Below are positions 44,049 to 48,778 of a stretch of 48,778 nt of DNA, one piece after another; the first letter of the stretch is position 1, and the number at the start of each line of letters is the position of its first letter. This DNA is from DASZFV01 sp036494575 (lineage in GTDB: Bacteria; Myxococcota_A; Polyangia; Fen-1088): NCBI GenBank assembly GCA_036494575.1, contig DASXOE010000109.1, positions 1 to 48,778 on the forward strand. The letters run 5' to 3'. The notes beneath the pieces were generated by a model. That model was not told the origin of the DNA. It ran no database searches and worked only from the letters and a program-made list of their open reading frames with translations. The position numbers and the translations under genes were made by a program.

Positions 44049-45008
44049 CTACCCCGTCTGCAGCTCGGCGACGATCTCGCGCGCTATCTGGCGGGCGCGC
44101 TCGAGCTCGCCGCGCGGCACCGAGACCGCCCCGACGACCGGGTGGCCGCCGCCGCCGTAGCGCTCGCAGATCTTGCTGATGTCGTGCGTGCGCGGCAGGC
44201 GCGACCAGGGGTTCGAGCCCACCGAGATCTTGGCGCGCTGGCCGAGCGTGACGCCCACCGAATAGCGCGCCTCCGGGAAGAGGTAGTAGGAGATGAACTT
44301 GTTGAAGGCGCCGATGTCGTGGTCTGCCACGTCGAAGAGCACGACGCCCCCGTCGACCGTGGCCGCCTTGCGGATCGCTTCGATGTTGCGCGCGTGCTGC
44401 TCGAGCACGGTCCCGAGCGGCTCCGTGACGTAGCGGTCGGCGGCGATCTCGGCGAGGGACCGCGAGACGAGATCGCCGATGAAGCGGTCGGCCACGGCGG
44501 CGTCGCGGTTGTTCTCGATGAACGTCATGAGCCGGAGCGCCGGCTCCTTGAGCTCGACCGCCATCTTGGCGCTCGGGAAGAGCGCGCCGTCGATGATCTC
44601 GGCCCAGTCGATGAGCTCGCGCAGCGGCGCCTGATCGAAGCCGAACTTCGCGCTCACCGTATTGGCGATGAACTTCGTGCAGCTCTTCGCGGTGGGATCG
44701 TAAAACTTTCGTCCGGTGGCGTCGGCGCGGAAGTGTGCCTCGTCGCCGGCCACCTGGAAGGCGGACGCGTGGTGGTCGAACCACCACGACAGGCGTGGGT
44801 CCTGCGAGTAGCGAAAGTCGACGCAGGCGTTCTCGTCGCCGTCGAAGCTGTCGGACGGAAACGCCTGCGCGTCGCCCTTGTGCTCCATGGGGCGGTAGAC
44901 GATGTCGACCGATCCCTGCGCGACGCGCTCCTCGTAGAAGCGGGTGAAGACGCCCGCGCTGCTGCATCCGTCGAAGCAGTTGCCGTGATAGAGGATGCGC
45001 AACTTCAC
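44049..45008 (-). CDS. DHH-family phosphoesterase
   Basis: A 319-residue protein starting at GTG (MKLRILYHG). The first metal motif is GNCFDGCSSAGVF rather than the common DxDG form. The second contains ACVDFRYS, and the signature is WFDHHASAF (DHH at ~78-80). The C-terminal DHHA1-like domain ends with YGGGGHPVVGAVSV, the substrate-binding glycine loop. Such proteins hydrolyse phosphodiesters (nanoRNA, cyclic dinucleotides or related), but the exact substrate cannot be read. It forms a two-gene unit with the downstream GNAT gene. TAACTT lies 6 nt before the start and there is no ribosome site. Confidence 0.92.
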   Translation of the reverse strand: MKLRILYHGNCFDGCSSAGVFTRFYEERVAQGSVDIVYRPMEHKGDAQAFPSDSFDGDENACVDFRYSQDPRLSWWFDHHASAFQVAGDEAHFRADATGRKFYDPTAKSCTKFIANTVSAKFGFDQAPLRELIDWAEIIDGALFPSAKMAVELKEPALRLMTFIENNRDAAVADRFIGDLVSRSLAEIAADRYVTEPLGTVLEQHARNIEAIRKAATVDGGVVLFDVADHDIGAFNKFISYYLFPEARYSVGVTLGQRAKISVGSNPWSRLPRTHDISKICERYGGGGHPVVGAVSVPRGELERARQIAREIVAELQTG

Positions 45009-45014
45009 GAACCC

Positions 45015-45020
45015 AAGTTA
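45015..45020 (-). promoter_or_regulatory. Candidate -10 TAACTT, 6 nt before the 45008 start
   Basis: A TAnnnT hexamer on the minus strand at the left end of the 159-bp divergent gap, 6 nt from the DHH gene's GTG. Confidence 0.3.
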
Positions 45021-45093
45021 GGTGAGCGCCCGCGCGAGGGCAAGCCCCATCGCCTGCCGCGCCGAGCCGCCAGCGCGGAACGTGCAGCGCGCC

Positions 45094-45119
45094 ACGTGGA
45101 ACGTGGAACGTGGAACGTG
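45094..45119. repeat. Heptanucleotide microsatellite (ACGTGGA, ~3.7 copies) upstream of aspS
   Basis: Three perfect copies of ACGTGGA (45094-45100, 45101-45107, 45108-45114) plus ACGTG, followed by GCGTGG. It lies 48 bp upstream of the aspS start in the divergent gap, where copy changes would alter promoter spacing. Confidence 0.85.
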
Positions 45120-45151
45120 CGTGGTCGGACTCGCGGACGACGCGCGCTCCG

Positions 45152-45157
45152 TATACA
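45152..45157 (+). promoter_or_regulatory. Candidate -10 TATACA, 10 nt before the aspS start
   Basis: TATACA ends 10 nt before the ATG at 45168. No Shine-Dalgarno lies between. It would give a leader of about 4 nt. No good -35 is seen at 16-18 bp. Confidence 0.45.
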
Positions 45158-45167
45158 GTGTCGGGCC

Positions 45168-46961
45168 ATGCCCGAGTTTCTCACCGACCTCAAGCGATCT
45201 CACGACTGCGGCGCCCTACGCGCGGGCGACGCCGGGAAGCGCGTCGTGCTCTTCGGTTGGGTGGCGTCGCGCCGCGACCACGGCGGGCTGGTCTTCATCG
45301 ACTTGCGCGATCGCGCCGGCATCACGCAGATCGCGTTCGAGCCCGATCAGGGCGCCGAGGCCTTCGCGCTCGCGGGCGAGCTCCGCAACGAGTTCTGCAT
45401 CGGCGTCACGGGCGTCGTCGCCGAGCGCGGCGGCAAGAAGAACCCCAACCTCGCGACGGGAGACATCGAGGTCAAGGCCGACGCGCTCACGATCTTCTCG
45501 CGCGCCGAGACGCCGCCTTTCGAGATCACGGACCAGACACTCGCGGGCGAGTCGGTGCGGCTCAAGCACCGCTACCTCGATCTGCGCCGACCCGCGCTGC
45601 AGAAGAACTTCCTCGTCCGCTCGACGATCTATCAGACGACGCGGCGCTACCTGTCGCAGAGCGGGTTCGCCGAGATCGAGACGCCGTTCATGGTGAAGTA
45701 CACGCCCGGCGGCGCGCGCAACTTCCTCGTGCCGTCGCGCCTCAACCCCCACCAGTTCTACGCGCTCGCAGAGAGCCCGCAGATCTTCAAGCAGCTCTTC
45801 ATGGTCTCGGGCTTCGACCGTTACTTCCAGATCGTCCGCTGCTTCCGAGACGAAGACCTGCGCCTCGATCGCCAGCCGGAGTTCACGCAGATCGACCTCG
45901 AGATGAGCTTCGTCGTCGAGGAGGACGTGCAGCGCATCATCGAGGGGCTCATGGCGGCGCTCTGGAAGGACGTGCTCGGCGTCGAGCTCGCGCTGCCCCT
46001 GCCCCGCCTCACCTACGGCGAGGCCATGAGCAAGTACGGCTCGGACAAACCCGATCTGCGCTTCGACCTGCCGCTCGTCGATCTCACGGAGCTCTGCCGC
46101 GCGCACGACGGCGGCGGCGTCGGCCTCCTCCAGGCCGCCGTCAAGGCGCCGGCCGCCATCGTCAAGGGCTGGCGCCTGCCCGCCGAGCACGCCGCCAAGT
46201 TGGCGCGCTCCGACCTCGACAAGCTCGAGGAGTTCGCCAAGGGCTTCGGCGCGGGCGGCCTCGCGCGCGCGCGCATCGGCGCTGGCGGCGTGTGGACGCA
46301 GACGCCCATGAAGACGATGGTGGACGGCCTGCGCGCTGGCATCAACGAACAGGCGGGCCTCTGCGAGGGCGATCTCCTCTTCCTCCAGTTCGGCGCGAGC
46401 AAGCTCGTCAACGCCGTGCTGGGCGCGCTTCGCCTCCACGTCGCGGGCAAGCTCGGCCTCATCCCCAAGTCCGAGTGGCGCTTCTGCTGGGTCACCGATT
46501 TCCCGCTCTTCGAGGCCGGCGACGAGGGCCGACTCGTCGCCTCGCACCATCCCTTCACGTCGCCCCACGCGTCCGATCTCGAGCGCCTCGAGAGCGACCC
46601 CGCGTCGGTGCGCGCCCTCGCCTACGACCTCACGCTCAACGGCAACGAGATCGCCGGCGGCTCGATCCGGATCCACCGCTCTGACGTCCAGTCGCGGGTC
46701 TTCCGCGCGCTCGGCCTCAGCGACGAGGACGCGAAGGCGAAGTTCGGCTTCCTGCTCGAGGCGTTCAAGTACGGACCGCCGCCCCACGGTGGCATCGCCG
46801 CGGGCGTCGATCGCCTCGCCATGCTCCTGTGCGGCGCCGAGTCGCTGCGCGACGTCATCGCCTTCCCGAAGACCCAAAAAGGCACCGACCTCATGACCGA
46901 CGCGCCGTCGCCGGTCTCGAAGCGCCAGCTCGACGAGCTGCACATCGCCATCAAGGAATGA
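45168..46961 (+). CDS. aspS: Aspartyl-tRNA synthetase (probably non-discriminating)
   Basis: A 597-residue bacterial-type class II synthetase with an N-terminal OB anticodon-binding domain, catalytic domain and GAD insertion. Motif 2 is FRDEDLRLDRQPEFTQIDLE and motif 3 is GIAAGVDRLAMLLCG. It charges tRNA-Asp with aspartate in the cytoplasm. In the anticodon-binding domain it reads RRDHGG. As I recall, discriminating enzymes such as that of E. coli have Leu at this His, while His is associated with enzymes that also charge tRNA-Asn. If so, Asn-tRNA would be finished by GatCAB, not visible here. The glpD start overlaps its stop (ATGA). Confidence 0.97.
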   Translation: MPEFLTDLKRSHDCGALRAGDAGKRVVLFGWVASRRDHGGLVFIDLRDRAGITQIAFEPDQGAEAFALAGELRNEFCIGVTGVVAERGGKKNPNLATGDIEVKADALTIFSRAETPPFEITDQTLAGESVRLKHRYLDLRRPALQKNFLVRSTIYQTTRRYLSQSGFAEIETPFMVKYTPGGARNFLVPSRLNPHQFYALAESPQIFKQLFMVSGFDRYFQIVRCFRDEDLRLDRQPEFTQIDLEMSFVVEEDVQRIIEGLMAALWKDVLGVELALPLPRLTYGEAMSKYGSDKPDLRFDLPLVDLTELCRAHDGGGVGLLQAAVKAPAAIVKGWRLPAEHAAKLARSDLDKLEEFAKGFGAGGLARARIGAGGVWTQTPMKTMVDGLRAGINEQAGLCEGDLLFLQFGASKLVNAVLGALRLHVAGKLGLIPKSEWRFCWVTDFPLFEAGDEGRLVASHHPFTSPHASDLERLESDPASVRALAYDLTLNGNEIAGGSIRIHRSDVQSRVFRALGLSDEDAKAKFGFLLEAFKYGPPPHGGIAAGVDRLAMLLCGAESLRDVIAFPKTQKGTDLMTDAPSPVSKRQLDELHIAIKE

Positions 46962-48625
46962 ACCCGCCTCCGTCCCGCGCGTCGACGCTCGCGCGCCTCG
47001 CCACCGAGGAGTTCGAGCTCCTCGTCGTGGGTGGCGGCGCGACGGGCGCGGGCATCGCGCGCGATGCCGCGACGCGCGGGCTGGGCGTCGCGCTCGTCGA
47101 GGCGGGCGACTTCGCGGGGCAGACCTCGAGCCAGTCCTCGCGCCTCATCCACGGCGGGCTGCGCTACCTGCAGTACGGCGACCTGCGCCTCGTGTTCGAG
47201 GGTCTGGCCGAACGGCGACACCTGATGGCGACGGCGCCGCACCTTTGTCGGCCCGTCGAGTTCGTCTTCCCCGGCTACCGCGGCGAGCGCCCGGGGCTCT
47301 TCACCGAGGGCGTCGGCATCGCCCTCTACAACGCGCTCGCGCTGTGGCGCCCGCCCGCGTCCTCGCGCCGCCTCGACGCGCACGATCTCTACGCCATGGC
47401 GCCCGGCCTGCGCAGCGCGAACCTCCTCGGCGCCCAGTGCTACGTCGACTGTCAGACCGACGACGCGCGCCTCGTCCTCGAGAACGTGCTGGACGCCGAG
47501 GGCGCCGGTGCGGCCGTGCTGTCGCACGCGCCCGTGACGCTCCTCGAGCGGGACGAGCGCGGTCGCGTGCGCGGCGCCACGCTCGCGACCGAGAAGGCGC
47601 CCCCGCTCTCCGTGCGCGCGCGCGTCGTCGTCAATGCGACGGGGCCCTTCTCCGACGCCTTCGAGCGCGGTCGCGCGCGGCGCAACCTGCGACCGACGCT
47701 CGGCGTGCACGTCGTCGTGTCCGCGGAGCGGCTGCCGCACGGCGGGCGCGTCGTCGTGCTGCGCTCGCCGCGCGACAACCGGCTCTTCTTCGTCTTGCCC
47801 GCCGGTCCGCGCACGGTCGTTGGCACGACCGACACCGACTGGTCGCCGCCCGGCCCGCCCGGTTCCCCGCCCGCGATCGGCGACGAGATCCGCGCCCGGC
47901 GCGCCGACGTCGCGTACCTGCTCGAGGCCGTCAACCACGCTTTTCCGCCGGCGCGACTCGGGCCCGACGACGTGCTCGCGACGACGGCTGGGCTGCGCCC
48001 GCTCCTCGCGACCTCGCCCAGCGCGACGAACACGCCCTCGCAGACCTCCCGCGAGCACGAGCTCATTCGCGAGCCGGATGGCCTCCTCACGATCGTGGGC
48101 GGCAAGCTCACGACGCTGCGGCGCATGGGCCAGCAGGTCGTCGACGTCGTCGTCGAGATCCTGCGCGGCAAGGGCCGCGAGGAGCCCACCGGGCCCTGCG
48201 TGACGGCCACGCGAGCGCTCCCGGGCGGCGGCGCGCCCGCCCCGCTCCCGGCAGACCGCGACGAGCTGCCCGGCGACGTCCGCGAGCACCTGACCGCCAC
48301 CTACGGCTCGCGCGTCCTCGACGTCCTCGCGCTGCGCGCGACGGCGCCCGCCCTCGCCTCGCGCATCGACTCGGAGCTGCCGTATCTGTGGGCCGAGGTC
48401 GTCCATGCCATCCAGCACGAGCACGCGCGCGAGGTGGCCGACGTGCTCATGCGCCGCGTGCCGCTGTTTCGCCAGGCCCGCGACCAGGGCCTCGGCGTCG
48501 CGCCGCTCGTCGCGGCCTCGCTCGGCGAGATCCTCGGCTGGAGCTCCGCCCGCCGCCAATCCTCCCTCGAAGCCTACGCGTCGGCGGTCGCTCGCTCACG
48601 CGCCTGGCGGGGCGATCCCAGCTAG
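46958..48625 (+). CDS. glpD: FAD-dependent glycerol-3-phosphate dehydrogenase
   Basis: A 555-residue flavoprotein. The dinucleotide-binding motif is VVGGGATGAGIARDAATRGL near residue 23, followed by the family signature TSSQSSRLIHGGLRYLQYGD. FAD/substrate segments LFFVLPAGPRTVVGTTDTDW and IVGGKLTTLRRMG are present, and a helical C-terminal DAO_C domain completes it. It oxidises sn-glycerol-3-phosphate to dihydroxyacetone phosphate and passes electrons to quinone at the inner membrane. The ATG overlaps the aspS stop by 4 bp, an unusual coupling of a tRNA synthetase with a metabolic enzyme. No glycerol kinase or facilitator gene is in the window. Confidence 0.95.
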   Translation: MNPPPSRASTLARLATEEFELLVVGGGATGAGIARDAATRGLGVALVEAGDFAGQTSSQSSRLIHGGLRYLQYGDLRLVFEGLAERRHLMATAPHLCRPVEFVFPGYRGERPGLFTEGVGIALYNALALWRPPASSRRLDAHDLYAMAPGLRSANLLGAQCYVDCQTDDARLVLENVLDAEGAGAAVLSHAPVTLLERDERGRVRGATLATEKAPPLSVRARVVVNATGPFSDAFERGRARRNLRPTLGVHVVVSAERLPHGGRVVVLRSPRDNRLFFVLPAGPRTVVGTTDTDWSPPGPPGSPPAIGDEIRARRADVAYLLEAVNHAFPPARLGPDDVLATTAGLRPLLATSPSATNTPSQTSREHELIREPDGLLTIVGGKLTTLRRMGQQVVDVVVEILRGKGREEPTGPCVTATRALPGGGAPAPLPADRDELPGDVREHLTATYGSRVLDVLALRATAPALASRIDSELPYLWAEVVHAIQHEHAREVADVLMRRVPLFRQARDQGLGVAPLVAASLGEILGWSSARRQSSLEAYASAVARSRAWRGDPS

Positions 48626-48778
48626 GCGCGGTTGGGTGCCGCGGGGAGGGTCACGACGAGCTCGGCACCGCCGCCCTCGCGGTTGCGGGCGATGATCTTG
48701 CCGCCGTGCTCCTGGACGATGGCGTAAACGACGGCCAGACCCAGCCCGCGGCCCTTGCCCTCCTCCTTCGTCGTGAAG
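48622..48778 (-). CDS. Sensor histidine kinase, C-terminal fragment (runs off right edge)
   Basis: Only the last ~52 codons are in the window. They encode the end of a HATPase domain: FTTKEEGKGRGLGLAVVYAI (G2/F region) followed by VQEHGGKIIARNREGGGAEL and a short tail. The stop codon overlaps the glpD stop by 3 bp, tail to tail. Sensor type and partner regulator lie outside the window. Confidence 0.9.
   Translation of the reverse strand, partial: FTTKEEGKGRGLGLAVVYAIVQEHGGKIIARNREGGGAELVVTLPAAPNRA

Noticed and set aside
40569..45167. Plus-strand open frame running through the M1, GNAT and DHH loci into aspS
   Set aside because: It is out of frame with the M1 gene, antisense to GNAT and DHH, and becomes real only at the aspS ATG (45168).

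Overview
The window is a gene-dense, very GC-rich chromosomal segment of a Gram-negative bacterium with an outer membrane. Evidence for this includes lipoboxes, an OmpA-type protein, a DUF3570 outer-membrane protein, a TolQ/TolR-type motor and a class A penicillin-binding protein. A eukaryote-like Ser/Thr kinase with a PEGA domain, many TPR proteins, TolQ with two TolR genes, tandem DUF3857/transglutaminase proteins and an M1 aminopeptidase with HEAT repeats together suggest a Myxococcota-like (former Deltaproteobacteria) lineage. That assignment is inference from gene families. I see no rRNA, tRNA, CRISPR array, transposase or phage genes.

Layout. 1-7444 (minus): an ECF sigma factor gene is followed by two large TPR/DUF3857/transglutaminase-like proteins. 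The second is a lipoprotein that has lost the catalytic Cys and His and runs off the left edge. 7505-11458 (plus): a UbiA-family phosphoribosyltransferase and an active/inactive pair of M16 proteases. 11470-11937 is a large imperfect palindrome. 11938-17407: a TPR protein diverges from a class A PBP, which is followed by a zinc-type cation diffusion facilitator. 17484-19583 is a self-contained TolQ-ExbD-ExbD transcription unit with a clear promoter and a textbook terminator. 19646-22159 is an unusually large membrane pyrophosphatase. 22261-27717 holds mostly unknown envelope proteins, an OmpA/carboxypeptidase-regulatory-domain protein and a zinc-ribbon protein.

27771-34932: a TPR-gluzincin protease, an orphan histidine kinase, a PEGA-domain protein and a PEGA Ser/Thr kinase. 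35070-38622 (minus): a DUF4266-DUF3570-small membrane protein cluster, an SDR oxidoreductase and a membrane protein of unknown role. 38698-45008: a PolB-like exonuclease with 3-methyladenine glycosylase (DNA maintenance), a START-like protein, an M1-HEAT aminopeptidase, and a GNAT plus DHH phosphoesterase pair. 45168-48625: aspS translationally coupled to glpD. The right edge holds the C-terminus of another histidine kinase.

Three signals cut across the genes. (1) About eleven start codons have a TATAAT-like hexamer ending 6-11 nt upstream and mostly no Shine-Dalgarno, suggesting leaderless or near-leaderless mRNAs. (2) A dispersed repeat of about 80 bp occurs at 13785-13864 and 34933-35011, with a 25-bp fragment at 27170-27194; the first copy sits in the 5' end of a TPR gene. 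(3) Two neighbouring loci each pair a catalytically intact protein with a paralogue lacking catalytic residues (transglutaminase-like and M16).
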